This document shows positions 16,466 through 25,131 of a stretch of 64,000 nucleotides of DNA, one piece after another. Position 1 is the first letter of the stretch; every line of letters begins with the position of its first letter. Both the position numbers and the translations under genes were made by a program. This DNA is from Herbaspirillum rhizosphaerae_A (GTDB lineage Bacteria; Pseudomonadota; Gammaproteobacteria; Burkholderiales; Burkholderiaceae_D): positions 196,116-260,115 of the forward strand of contig NZ_JAQQFR010000008.1 in assembly GCF_046025915.1 (NCBI RefSeq), written 5' to 3'. Below the pieces are notes generated by a model, which ran no database searches, was not told where the DNA came from, and saw only the letters and a program-made list of their open reading frames with translations.

Positions 16466-17533
16466 TCAGTCTATAGCGAGTCTGTTGCGGAGCGCATCGA
16501 AAGATGCCGTCCACTCGTTGCGCCAGTGCTTGCGCTGATCGTCGCTGATCCACGCTGCATCCAAGCCGTTGAGCATGAAGTTGCGCATGTCATCAACACC
16601 AAAACCGAATTCCATCATCATCAGCCAGGCCCGCGTCGGCGTGACCAGATGCAGCGTCGGATCATCCGTGTTCGGATGCACGCGCACGCCTGCACTGACC
16701 ATGGCGCGAATCGGGTGATCCTGCGCCCAGCGCTCCGGCGGCAGTGTGCGCAAGTAGTAGGAGTTGGTCGGCACTACGGTAAAGATCATGTCTTTGGCGA
16801 TGCATTCTTTCATGTACGCCGGATTATCAACGATGGTGTAGCCATGATCGATACGATCAACCTTCAGTTGCTCGATCGCGGTTTGCACGTTGACCCAGGG
16901 CATGCCAAATTCGCCGGCGTGCGCGGTTGTTCTGAAGCCGAAAGCCTGTGCATCGCGATAAGCCTGCAGGAACAATTCCGGCGGTCTATCGTTCTCGCGA
17001 TAGTCCATGCCGATGCCGATGACTTCCGGCTGGCGATGTTCAGCCATCCATCGCACCATGGCGACGGCTTCCATCGGATCGGCTTCGCGATCGATGCTGG
17101 GGATCAGGCGGCCGATCACACCGAAGTCGCGTTGCGCTTCGCGAATCGCCAGCACGATCGCTGCCTGCGCCGAAGCGTAGCTGATACCGGACACACGCAC
17201 CGTGCCGGTCGGGTTCCAGAAAAATTCGGTATAGAGCACGCCGTGGCTGTGCAGGTCTTCCAGATATTCGTAGGTGATGCGATGCAGGTCGGTCGGACCC
17301 TGGATCAGATGCGCATCCAGCGCGCGCAATACGCGCAGCACGCCGACCGGCTTTTCGCCACGGGTGTAGAAGGCATCGATCTCTTCGCGCGAGACGCGAT
17401 TGCCTGATTTCTCCGACAAGTCGATGAAGGTCTGCCTGCGCACCGCACCGAACAGATGGCAATGCAATTCCATCTTCGGCATGGCGCGCACGAACTGTTC
17501 CAGGCTCAGCGGTGTTGCATCGTTACTATGCAT
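16466..17533 (-). CDS. adenosine/adenine-deaminase-like amidohydrolase
   Basis: 355 residues from the ATG at 17531-17533, which has AGGGAG 6 bases upstream. Metal and catalytic motifs of the adenosine deaminase family are present in order: HCHLFGAVRR near residue 24 (the two zinc histidines), HAGEFG with the catalytic glutamate in the middle, the IDHGY histidine, and NTDDP with the paired aspartates. The usual acidic residue after HxHL (D in adenosine deaminases, E in many adenine deaminases) is phenylalanine here, so ribose contact or substrate may differ. It follows a nucleoside hydrolase in the same operon, so deamination of adenine, adenosine or a related base is likely. Confidence 0.82.
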   Translation of the reverse strand: MHSNDATPLSLEQFVRAMPKMELHCHLFGAVRRQTFIDLSEKSGNRVSREEIDAFYTRGEKPVGVLRVLRALDAHLIQGPTDLHRITYEYLEDLHSHGVLYTEFFWNPTGTVRVSGISYASAQAAIVLAIREAQRDFGVIGRLIPSIDREADPMEAVAMVRWMAEHRQPEVIGIGMDYRENDRPPELFLQAYRDAQAFGFRTTAHAGEFGMPWVNVQTAIEQLKVDRIDHGYTIVDNPAYMKECIAKDMIFTVVPTNSYYLRTLPPERWAQDHPIRAMVSAGVRVHPNTDDPTLHLVTPTRAWLMMMEFGFGVDDMRNFMLNGLDAAWISDDQRKHWRNEWTASFDALRNRLAID

Positions 17534-17651
17534 GTTGCGCTCCCTGAATGGCGACAATCACGGAGGGCGTGGCGATGACGTATGAATCAACTGCTTTCAT
17601 AAAACCTGAATCCATTCTGTTCTGCTGCTGTTTTCTGTTTTGGAATGTGCG

Positions 17652-18620
17652 CTACGACAGCGTGCCCAGTAATTCCTGCATCATGCATTCCATGGCACGC
17701 GGGCCGTCGACGGTCATGGCGACTTCGGTATTGGCCTCAGCACGGCGCGGCACGCGGAATTCGCATACCGTCATGCCGCGTGTGAGACGGCCTTGCACTT
17801 CAATATCCACGCGCGCAGGCTTGAAGGAAAACAGCTCCGGCCGGCGCAGGTAGATCGCCACCGCCGGGTCATACATCGGCATCGGCACCGAACCATCTGC
17901 GCTGCGAATGCGCAGATAGGCCTCGAAGTATCCCGCCAGCCATTTGGCGCGCGGCGTGCCGAGTGCCCGTACTTGCTGCACTTCGTCCGAAGTCACCAGC
18001 AACTGGCGACACAGGTTCAGGCCGAACATGCGCAAGGGGATACCGGCATTGAAGACGATATCGGCTGCTTCCGGATCGGCAAAAATATTGAATTCTGCGG
18101 CCGCAGTGTGATTGCCCTGGTCGGCTGAACCGCCCATGAGAATGATCTCTTTGATCTGCGCAGCGATATCCGGTGCGCGTTGCAGGGCGGTGGCGATATT
18201 GGTCATCGGCGCGATGCACATCAGCGTCAGCTCGCCCGGATGTTTGCGTACCGCTTCAATCAGCGCATCGACGGCATGCGGCAGCGGGCTGCGTTGTTCG
18301 CGCGCTTCCTGTTCTGCTTCCGACTGGCGGATGTCGACGGTCGGCAAAGGCTCGCCGGTAGTTGCCATGCCCTCGGCGCCGAGGATGCATTGCGCGGTTT
18401 CCTGCGCACCCGCCAGCGGCGCGTCGCAGCCGGCATAGACGGGCACGTCGAGGTGATAGTGCTTCTTGATGCGCAAGGCATTGTCGTAGGTCGTTGCCAG
18501 CGGTGCATTGCCGGCGACGACGGAGACGCCCAGCCACTGCACGTCGAGATTGGCCGACAGCATCAGCATCGCGAGCCAGTCGTCGAAGCCGGGATCAGTA
18601 TCCAGCCAGATTTTTTGCAT
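17652..18620 (-). CDS. nucleoside hydrolase (inosine-uridine type)
   Basis: 322 residues from the ATG at 18618-18620. The calcium-site signature DTDPGFDD is at 7-14, followed by GNAPLATTYDNALRI and the LTLMCIAPMTNIATAL and EFNIFADPEAA segments typical of the inosine-uridine nucleoside N-ribohydrolase family. Members split nucleosides into base plus ribose. The open frame extends 42 codons upstream without homology, so I use the internal start. It lies 59 bases downstream of the ABC ATPase and 118 bases upstream of the deaminase-like gene, same strand, which ties the importer to nucleosides. Confidence 0.9.
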   Translation of the reverse strand: MQKIWLDTDPGFDDWLAMLMLSANLDVQWLGVSVVAGNAPLATTYDNALRIKKHYHLDVPVYAGCDAPLAGAQETAQCILGAEGMATTGEPLPTVDIRQSEAEQEAREQRSPLPHAVDALIEAVRKHPGELTLMCIAPMTNIATALQRAPDIAAQIKEIILMGGSADQGNHTAAAEFNIFADPEAADIVFNAGIPLRMFGLNLCRQLLVTSDEVQQVRALGTPRAKWLAGYFEAYLRIRSADGSVPMPMYDPAVAIYLRRPELFSFKPARVDIEVQGRLTRGMTVCEFRVPRRAEANTEVAMTVDGPRAMECMMQELLGTLS

Positions 18621-18679
18621 GATAAATTCTTTCTTGCGTGTGCTTTTGCGTCTGTGTTCTTGTTCTGTATTTTTTTGCC

Positions 18680-19696
18680 TTAGGCCGGCAAAAACAAGGC
18701 GCTGTCCGACGGCAGATCGAACGAGACCGTGTCTCCTTCGCGCCATGTCGCGAAACGCGCTTCGGCGAAACCTTTGACCTCGCCCAGCGGGGTTTGCAGC
18801 AAATACTCGACCGAGTCGCCCAGAAAGCCGCGCGACAAGACGGTACCCATGTAGGTGCCGATCCCGACGATCACGCGCTCCGGACGCCAGCCTATGCAGG
18901 CAGTGCCGGCAGGCACGGTCACGTTGAATGGCAGCTGCTGGCCGTTGCCTTGCAGATTGCCGTCGCGATAGTCAAAGATGTTTTCAAAGCCCATGAAGTT
19001 GGCGACGAAACGGGTGCGCGGCTGGCGGAACAGATTCTCGGGCGCATCCATTTGTTCGATCTTGCCGGCGTTCATCACGACGATGCGATCCGACAGCGCC
19101 AGTGCTTCTTCCTGATCGTGGGTGACATACAGCATGGTGATGCCGAGCTCGCGCTGGATGCGGCGCAATTCTGCGCGCATCTGCACGCGCAGCTTGGCGT
19201 CGAGATTGGATAGCGGTTCGTCCAGCAACAGCAGTTTAGGTTCGATGACGATGGCGCGCGCCAGGGCGACGCGCTGCTGCTGGCCGCCCGACATCTGTGC
19301 CGGCAAGCGTGCTTCGAAACCGGCAAGGCCGACGGCGGCAATGACTTTTTCCACCTTCGCACGTAGCGTCTTGTCGTCGACCTTGCGCAGGCGCAGACCG
19401 AAAGCGACGTTGTCGAACACGTTCAGATGCGGGAAGAGGGCATAGGACTGGAACACCATGCCGATGTTGCGCTTGTTGGGCGGCAGGCAGCCGATGTCGC
19501 GGCCGTCCAGCGTGATGCTGCCGGCGCGCAAATCAATCAGGCCGGCGATGGCGCGCATGGTGGTGGTCTTGCCGCAACCGCTTGGGCCGAGCAGCGAAAT
19601 CAGTTCGCCTCGTTCGACCGACAGGTCCAGTTTTTCCACGGCGGCGTTGCTTTTGCCGTAACCCAGCGCCAGTTGGCGCAGTTCAAGATAACTCAT
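18680..19696 (-). CDS. ABC transporter ATPase (PotA/spermidine-putrescine type)
   Basis: 338 residues from the ATG at 19694-19696. Walker A GPSGCGKTT at 37-45, signature MSGGQQQRVALARAI, Walker B LLLLDEPLSNLD, switch THDQEEAL, and a carboxyl-terminal TOBE-type beta domain (about 240-335). This is the energy-coupling subunit for the two Pot-type permeases immediately upstream; the gap to the permease gene is 14 bases. Confidence 0.92.
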   Translation of the reverse strand: MSYLELRQLALGYGKSNAAVEKLDLSVERGELISLLGPSGCGKTTTMRAIAGLIDLRAGSITLDGRDIGCLPPNKRNIGMVFQSYALFPHLNVFDNVAFGLRLRKVDDKTLRAKVEKVIAAVGLAGFEARLPAQMSGGQQQRVALARAIVIEPKLLLLDEPLSNLDAKLRVQMRAELRRIQRELGITMLYVTHDQEEALALSDRIVVMNAGKIEQMDAPENLFRQPRTRFVANFMGFENIFDYRDGNLQGNGQQLPFNVTVPAGTACIGWRPERVIVGIGTYMGTVLSRGFLGDSVEYLLQTPLGEVKGFAEARFATWREGDTVSFDLPSDSALFLPA

Positions 19697-19710
19697 CGTG
19701 CTCTCGCGTC

Positions 19711-20490
19711 TCACATGTATTTTGAAATGCCCAGCACCTTCTCGGTCACCAGCACAAAGGCCATGGTGAACAAGACCAGCAAGGTCGACAGGGCGGCGAT
19801 CGAAGGATCGAAACTGTTTTCCATATGGCCCAGCATCTCGATCGGCAAGGTACTGATACCGGGGCCTGTCAGGAACAGCGACACCGGCACCTGGTTGAAC
19901 GAGGTGACAAAGGCCAGGAAGAAGGCGGCAATGACGGCGCTGCGAATATTCGGCAGCACGATCAAGAAAAAGGTCTGTGCACGGGAAGCGCCCAGCGTGA
20001 TCGCAGCTTCTTCGATATCGACGCGCAGGTTGACCAGGCTGGCGTACACCACCCGTACTGCATAAGGGGTGAGCAAGCCGATATGGCCGACCAGCAGCCC
20101 GAGGAATACCGGCGCATCCACCAGCAGCACAAAATGACGCAGCAGACCCAGCCCCACCAGCATCGCCGGAACGATCAGCGGCGACGTCAGAATTTGTTTG
20201 ATCGCGCCCATGCCCGGCGGCGGCATGCGCGACATGGCGTAGGCCACCGGTACGCCGAGCAGCAAGGCAATCACCGTTGCCAGCAAGCCGATTTCGAGGC
20301 TGGTCTGGAAGGCGCGCTGAAATTCCTCCGCACCCAGTACTTCAAAGATCCAGCGCAGCGAATAGGATGTCGGCGGAAACGCCAGCGTTTCGCCGGCGCT
20401 GAACCCCGCCAGAAAGACGATGATGAACGGCCCCAGCAGGAACAGAAAAACCAGCCACAAAATGGCGCGGGAAAATAAACCTTCTTTCAT
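19711..20490 (-). CDS. ABC transporter permease (PotC type)
   Basis: 259 residues, six predicted helices, with the ATPase-contact loop EEAAITLGASRAQTFFLIVLP around residues 150-172. It overlaps the upstream permease by 4 bases (ATGA). It forms the channel with the PotB-type partner. Confidence 0.9.
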   Translation of the reverse strand: MKEGLFSRAILWLVFLFLLGPFIIVFLAGFSAGETLAFPPTSYSLRWIFEVLGAEEFQRAFQTSLEIGLLATVIALLLGVPVAYAMSRMPPPGMGAIKQILTSPLIVPAMLVGLGLLRHFVLLVDAPVFLGLLVGHIGLLTPYAVRVVYASLVNLRVDIEEAAITLGASRAQTFFLIVLPNIRSAVIAAFFLAFVTSFNQVPVSLFLTGPGISTLPIEMLGHMENSFDPSIAALSTLLVLFTMAFVLVTEKVLGISKYM

Positions 20491-21347
20491 GTGGAGCTCC
20501 GGCTGGAAGAGATGCGTTTCAATCCGGCGTTGACGGCGAGCGTCATGGCAACCAGGATGACCGCGATCACATTGGCGGTGCCGAAATCGCTTTCGACGCT
20601 GACTTTTTGATACAGCAGGGTTTCCAGCATCAGCACCTTGGGGCCGCCCAGCAATGCCGGCGTGACATAGGCGGTGACGCAGCCGGTGAACACCAGCGTG
20701 CCGCCAACGATCAGACCTTCCTGCGTCAAAGGCAGCGTGACGCGGGTGAATACCTGCCAGGCATTGGCGCCGAGTGTGGAGGCGGCCAGCGTGATGTCGC
20801 GCGAGAGATTTTCCATCGAGCTGACCAGCGACATCAGCATCAGCGGCAGCAGCAATTGCAGCAGGCCGACGAAGACTGCCATTTCGCTGAACAGCAGACG
20901 TTGCGGTTCATCGGTCAGGCCCAGATGCAACAGGATGGAATTGATCGCGCCGTTGCGGCCGAACAGCACGATCCAGGCATAGGTACGCGCAATCGGCGAC
21001 ACCATCAGCGGCAGGATCATCATGCCCAGCACCAGGCCGCGATAGCGCGGCGATACACGCACGATGGCTTGTGCCGCCGGATAGGACAGCAACGCCGAGA
21101 ACAGCGTCACCAGCGTGGCAATGCGCAAGGTGCGCATGAAGACCTGGCGATTGAGCGGTTCGGAGAAAAAAGCGACGAAACGATCCACACCCCAGTGCAA
21201 CGCCGCACCATCGACGCTGTCCGGACCACCGACGCGGAAGGCGTCCAGCAACAAGGCCAGCACCGGCAGCAGGAAGCAGACCACCGTGAAGATCAGGGCC
21301 GGCGTCACCAGCAGGATGCCTAAGCGTTTTTTATCATGAGCAACCAT
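20487..21347 (-). CDS. ABC transporter permease (PotB type)
   Basis: 286 residues, six predicted helices. The EAA-like loop is RDITLAASTLGANAWQVFTR followed by VTLPL. The amino terminus (DKKRLGILLVTPALIF) is typical for PotB-type subunits. A stable hairpin at 21405-21433 separates it from the binding-protein gene upstream. Confidence 0.9.
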   Translation of the reverse strand: MVAHDKKRLGILLVTPALIFTVVCFLLPVLALLLDAFRVGGPDSVDGAALHWGVDRFVAFFSEPLNRQVFMRTLRIATLVTLFSALLSYPAAQAIVRVSPRYRGLVLGMMILPLMVSPIARTYAWIVLFGRNGAINSILLHLGLTDEPQRLLFSEMAVFVGLLQLLLPLMLMSLVSSMENLSRDITLAASTLGANAWQVFTRVTLPLTQEGLIVGGTLVFTGCVTAYVTPALLGGPKVLMLETLLYQKVSVESDFGTANVIAVILVAMTLAVNAGLKRISSSRSST

Positions 21348-21404
21348 GTGTTGCGACTCCGTTTACTTACTCATTACTACTTACTTGGTATGACAGATGC
21401 GCAA

Positions 21405-21433
21405 GCCCGGGATGGCGTTTTTCGATCCCGGGC
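21405..21433 (-). repeat. hairpin between binding-protein and permease genes
   Basis: Perfect 9-base inverted repeat GCCCGGGAT (21405-21413) and ATCCCGGGC (21425-21433), 11-base loop, in the 108-base gap after the binding-protein stop. No T-run follows on the transcribed (minus) side. It probably protects the upstream message or partly attenuates the downstream genes. Confidence 0.7.
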
Positions 21434-21455
21434 GTTGAGTGAAGCCGTCAGGGCA

Positions 21456-22499
21456 TTATTTGCTGATGCCCTTGTTCCACTGTTCAAGCCACGCCGAGCG
21501 ATGCTTGAGCAAGGTTTCGGGTTTGACGAACTTGAGCGAAGCAATGTGCTCGCCGCCATAAGTGTTGAACTCGGCCTTGTCTTTCGGCAGCACTACCTGA
21601 GTGTTCACAGGCGAGTCGACCAGCTCCATCGCCAGCGCGGTCTGCACTTCTTTCGATAGCCAGAAATCCATCAGCTGGTAAGCGAGATCGGCGTTCTTGG
21701 ATTTGTTGACGATACCCATCACGTTCATGCCGGCGGCCTGACCTTCGGTCGGGATGCTCCATTTCAGCGGCATGCCGGTCTTCATCAATTGCGCCCAGGT
21801 GAAGCGCGCCACCGGTGCGGCCCAGATTTCATCCTGTGCAAACAGCGAAGACAGCTGTGCGCTGTTCTTGGAGAAGGTCACCACGTTGTTCTTGATGGCC
21901 AGAATCTTTTGCATGCCGGTGCTGAAGTTTTCAGTCTTGCCGCCCCAGGCGATGTCAGCCATTTGCAGCGCCAGCGGGCCTTGCGTGGTGCTGACGTCAG
22001 GCAGCGCGATGCGGCCCTTCATGTCATCACGCCACAGGTCTTTCCACGAGGTCAGCGACTTGATCTTGTCGGTGCGATACACCAGACCGACGGAATAAAT
22101 GGTGTAGCCGACCGCGTAGTTGCCGCCGATAGGATTGCGCGCGAACGGATAGATCTGGCTGTAGTTCTTGAGCTTGCTGTAGTCGAGCGGCTGGATCAAT
22201 CCCTTGCGCGAGGCTTCCAGCATGCCGAAGTCCGACAACAACACCAGATCGACCACGGGATTGTCGCGACGCGCATCCAGCTTGGCGATGCGATCGGCGT
22301 TGTTGCCGGTTTCCACCACGATTTCACAGCCGCATTTTTCCTTGAACGGTGCATACACGTACTTGTTGAACAGCGGCTGTGCGATCGGGTAGGCGGACAA
22401 TACCAGCGTCCGTTTCTCAGCATGGGCTGGGGAGACTGCCAGGGTGAGCAGGCCCGTACCGAGAAGGGCAAGCATGCCCGCCAAACTTGCTTTTTTCAA
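21456..22499 (-). CDS. ABC transporter substrate-binding protein (PotD-like, family 1)
   Basis: 347 residues. Signal peptide about 1-27 (ending SPAHA), then LVLSAYPIAQPLFNKYVY and a bilobal binding-protein fold with LSDFGMLEASRKG, VYRTDKIKSLTSWKDLW and WAAPVARFTWAQLMK. This resembles polyamine or iron-type binding proteins in layout, but the operon carries nucleoside hydrolase and deaminase genes, so a nucleoside or base ligand is more likely. It lies 77 bases downstream of the porin. Confidence 0.88.
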   Translation of the reverse strand: MKKASLAGMLALLGTGLLTLAVSPAHAEKRTLVLSAYPIAQPLFNKYVYAPFKEKCGCEIVVETGNNADRIAKLDARRDNPVVDLVLLSDFGMLEASRKGLIQPLDYSKLKNYSQIYPFARNPIGGNYAVGYTIYSVGLVYRTDKIKSLTSWKDLWRDDMKGRIALPDVSTTQGPLALQMADIAWGGKTENFSTGMQKILAIKNNVVTFSKNSAQLSSLFAQDEIWAAPVARFTWAQLMKTGMPLKWSIPTEGQAAGMNVMGIVNKSKNADLAYQLMDFWLSKEVQTALAMELVDSPVNTQVVLPKDKAEFNTYGGEHIASLKFVKPETLLKHRSAWLEQWNKGISK

Positions 22500-22542
22500 A
22501 ATATATTTCCTTTAGACATAATCAGATGCGATGCCTATTTTA

Positions 22543-22566
22543 GGCCTGTCCATGGGAAGACAGGCC
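22543..22566 (-). repeat. hairpin between porin and binding-protein genes
   Basis: Perfect 8-base inverted repeat GGCCTGTC (22543-22550) and GACAGGCC (22559-22566), 8-base loop. It overlaps a second palindrome, AGGCCCGGGCCT, that reaches 22573 and stops just before the porin stop codon. No T-run on the minus side. Confidence 0.65.
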
Positions 22567-22576
22567 CGGGCCTTGC

Positions 22577-23695
22577 TTAAAAGACGTGACGCATGCCCAA
22601 CATCAGGACACCTTGGTGCTTGTCGCTCGACGATGGGAAGCCGAAGATAGTGGCGTTCTTGGCGTCGCCGGCAGCGATCTGGTAGCTGTACGTGATGGCG
22701 ACGTCAGTGCGCTTGGACAGGAAGTAATCCGCCTGGAAGTTGACCTGATGCCACTTCGGATTGGTGTTGATGGTGTCGTACTTGCCGACGGTGTAGAAGT
22801 AGGACGCGCCCAGATTCAGCGCCGGCGTCATGTGATGGACGAGGTTCAAGTCCAGGTTTTGCAGCGTCAGCTTGGTGTTGTCCAGGTAGTCATACTTGAC
22901 GTTGCTGTACATCAGGCCGAAATCGGTATTGCCCACGGTGTAAAAGCCGCCGGTGCCGAGGATGCGTTGCTTTTGCACGCCGACGGTGCTGTGGACAGCG
23001 CTCTTGTTGAAGATCAGCAGCGAGCTGGCGTAGTCGTTGGACATCGCGCCGTCAGGGCTTTGGGCACTGTTCGGTGTATCCATCTGGGTGTAGGCAACCG
23101 CCCATTTGAAGCGCTCGCTCTTGTAGCCGGAACCGATGCTCATGACGCGGTTGATGCTGGTATCGCCCGCAACTTCACCGAAGCCATACAGCGCAGTGAC
23201 GTTGAAATTGTTGAAGGTCGGGCTGATGTACTTGACCGAATTCTGTGCGCGCAGGTTGTTGTAGCCGTTGTCGTTGTCGCCGATATGGACGCCGTTACTG
23301 GCGATCACTACCGGGCCGAGGTAGTCCTTGACCGCTTCATATTGACGACCCAGGGTCAGGGTACCCATGCTGTTGTTGCTCAGGCCGACGTACGACAAAC
23401 GACCGAACAGGCGGCCGTTTTGCGCAGTACCGCCAGTCATCATGTTGAAGCCGTTTTCCAGATTGAAGATGGCTTTCGAGCCGCCGCCGAGGTCTTCCTG
23501 GCCGCGGAAGCCGATGCGTGGATTCTGGTTGGTGCCGCTCAGCGCTTCCAGATTGTGCGGGCCGCCCTGATTGCTCAGATAGCCGACACCGCCGGAGATC
23601 AAACCATAAATTTCCACCTTGCTTTGCGCTTGTGCCTGCGCACCTGCCAGCAATGCTGGAATTGCCATCGTGCCGATCATCCACTGCTTCATCAT
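22577..23695 (-). CDS. general Gram-negative porin
   Basis: About 372 residues. Four consecutive ATG codons occupy 23690-23701, directly after GGGGGG; the third or fourth has proper spacing and I use the third. The signal peptide ends AGAQAQAQ. The mature part starts SKVEIYGLISGGVGYL, has GFRGQEDLGGGSKAIF and GRLSYVGL, and ends MRHVF. It is probably the first gene of the nucleoside-type uptake operon and is divergent from a LysR gene. Confidence 0.9.
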   Translation of the reverse strand: MMKQWMIGTMAIPALLAGAQAQAQSKVEIYGLISGGVGYLSNQGGPHNLEALSGTNQNPRIGFRGQEDLGGGSKAIFNLENGFNMMTGGTAQNGRLFGRLSYVGLSNNSMGTLTLGRQYEAVKDYLGPVVIASNGVHIGDNDNGYNNLRAQNSVKYISPTFNNFNVTALYGFGEVAGDTSINRVMSIGSGYKSERFKWAVAYTQMDTPNSAQSPDGAMSNDYASSLLIFNKSAVHSTVGVQKQRILGTGGFYTVGNTDFGLMYSNVKYDYLDNTKLTLQNLDLNLVHHMTPALNLGASYFYTVGKYDTINTNPKWHQVNFQADYFLSKRTDVAITYSYQIAAGDAKNATIFGFPSSSDKHQGVLMLGMRHVF

Positions 23696-23701
23696 CATCA
23701 T

Positions 23702-23908
23702 CCCCCCGGAAATCGGGCGCAAAGCCCGAGAAAATAAAAAATACGTTTTAGGCGTTATGCCACCGGGATGCAGAATATGATAATTGGATAAATAATATAA
23801 TTTGTTTATTTTTATAATTTCATAAATTTAACTTATAACCATCCTGTGTGAATCTGCTACGTATTTAACATGCAGTGCTTACGGGGCGGGCGAAAGCGGG
23901 CCATTGCC
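23702..23908. promoter_or_regulatory. AT-rich divergent promoter region, porin / LysR
   Basis: The stretch 23775-23840 is almost entirely A and T, unlike the GC-rich flanks, and includes the dyad TTTAT-N6-ATAAA at 23811-23826. LysR regulators typically bind AT-rich dyads between themselves and a divergent target, so this is the expected operator zone. No single site stands out. Confidence 0.5.
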
Positions 23909-24832
23909 ATGATCAAGCTCAATAACAAGGTTACTCTGCGCCATCTTCAAGCGCTGGCAACGTTGGCTTCTACCAACAGTTTTAGCCGGGCGGCGGAAGA
24001 GTTGTCCGTGACACAGCCGGCGCTCAGCGCCTCCATCAAGCAGCTGGAAAACCAGCTCGGTACCAAATTGTTCGACCGCACCACCCATCAGATCGGTCTG
24101 ACGGCGCAGGGCGCGGTGGTGCTGGAATACGCCAAACATCTGCTCAATACGGCCGCCAATACCTTCAACGATATCCAGCACGTGATCGGGACAGGCCGGC
24201 ATCGCATCCGTATCGGCGCCATTCCTTCTGCCGTCACGCTGACCGCCGCCGTGATCGCGCGCTACAACGCGGCCCATGAAGAGCATGTGGAAATCATGTT
24301 GTCGGATATGCCCAATGACGCACTGCTGGCGGCGCTGCATACCGGTAAGCTGGATTTTTGCGTCGGCATCAAACCGCCAGATCCGGATTCGGCATCGCTC
24401 GATACCGTGACCTTGTTCGAGGATGAACTGGTGCTGATCGTGTCGCGCGAGCATCCTTTGGCCGGCTCCAAGGAAGTGCACTGGCGCCAGATGGCGGGTG
24501 AGGAAATTGTCTTGTTCACCCAGGGCAGCGTCTGGGAATTCGCCTCGGCGGCTTTGCTGCAGCATGGTTTGTCATCGTCCAAGCGCTATCACGTGGTGCA
24601 CAGCGAGTCGCTGTACGGCGTAGTGCGTTCCGGCATCGCCATTGGCATCATGCCGAGCCTGTACACCAGCTACCTGCGCGACGATACGCTGCACGTCGCG
24701 CCGCTGCGCTTTCCCACACTCAAGCGCAAGATCGTGCTGATGCGGCGCAATGAAGTCAGCCGCAGCGAATGGACCGATCACTGCTTCCGCGAGTTGCGCG
24801 ACGATCTGAAGCAGGCCAATCACTGGTTCTGA
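23909..24832 (+). CDS. LysR-family transcriptional regulator
   Basis: 307 residues. Amino-terminal winged helix (about 6-65: LRHLQALATLASTNSFSRAA, then TQPALSASIKQLENQLG) and a LysR substrate-binding domain (about 95-300). I use the ATG at 23909 rather than one 39 bases upstream because the HTH family normally starts 5-8 residues before the LRHL motif; neither has a strong ribosome site. It is divergent from the porin/Pot-type importer/nucleoside hydrolase operon and probably controls it. Confidence 0.88.
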   Translation: MIKLNNKVTLRHLQALATLASTNSFSRAAEELSVTQPALSASIKQLENQLGTKLFDRTTHQIGLTAQGAVVLEYAKHLLNTAANTFNDIQHVIGTGRHRIRIGAIPSAVTLTAAVIARYNAAHEEHVEIMLSDMPNDALLAALHTGKLDFCVGIKPPDPDSASLDTVTLFEDELVLIVSREHPLAGSKEVHWRQMAGEEIVLFTQGSVWEFASAALLQHGLSSSKRYHVVHSESLYGVVRSGIAIGIMPSLYTSYLRDDTLHVAPLRFPTLKRKIVLMRRNEVSRSEWTDHCFRELRDDLKQANHWF

Positions 24833-24863
24833 GGGGGCTGTTCGGTTCTTCTTGCATAGTTTG

Positions 24864-24946
24864 CCGTCGTCCCAGCGAACGCTGGCACCCAGTGTCGTGA
24901 CCAGCGCTAATACGACGCTGGATCCTGACTTTCGTCAGGACGACGG
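24864..24946. repeat. small palindromic intergenic element with two hairpins
   Basis: An 83-base unit bounded by inverted ends CCGTCGTCC (24864-24872) and GGACGACGG (24938-24946). Inside are two hairpins: CCAGCG-AA-CGCTGG at 24872-24885 and CCTGAC-N4-GTCAGG at 24924-24939. The form matches REP/MITE-like intergenic repeats common in proteobacteria. I see no other copy in this window. Confidence 0.6.
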
Positions 24947-25016
24947 AGTTTTAATCTGACGGCATTTAGTTCTTAGGTACGGGTCTTCTCTATATATATG
25001 AGATCGCCCAAAGAAA

Positions 25017-25053
25017 AACCGGCAAGCCCCGAAGGTCTTGCCGGTTATTTTTT
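25017..25053. terminator. bidirectional terminator between LysR and glk-hexR
   Basis: Perfect 10-base stem AACCGGCAAG (25017-25026) and CTTGCCGGTT (25037-25046), followed on the plus side by ATTTTTTAT; on the minus side the stem is followed by TTTCT. It can serve both converging genes. Confidence 0.85.
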
Positions 25054-25131
25054 ATACAGAAGGCTTGTGTACGTTGCGTGCCTTCTTTGTCTCCGCCGCT
25101 TAACTGATTACTGATTAGCTGATGTTCTCGC

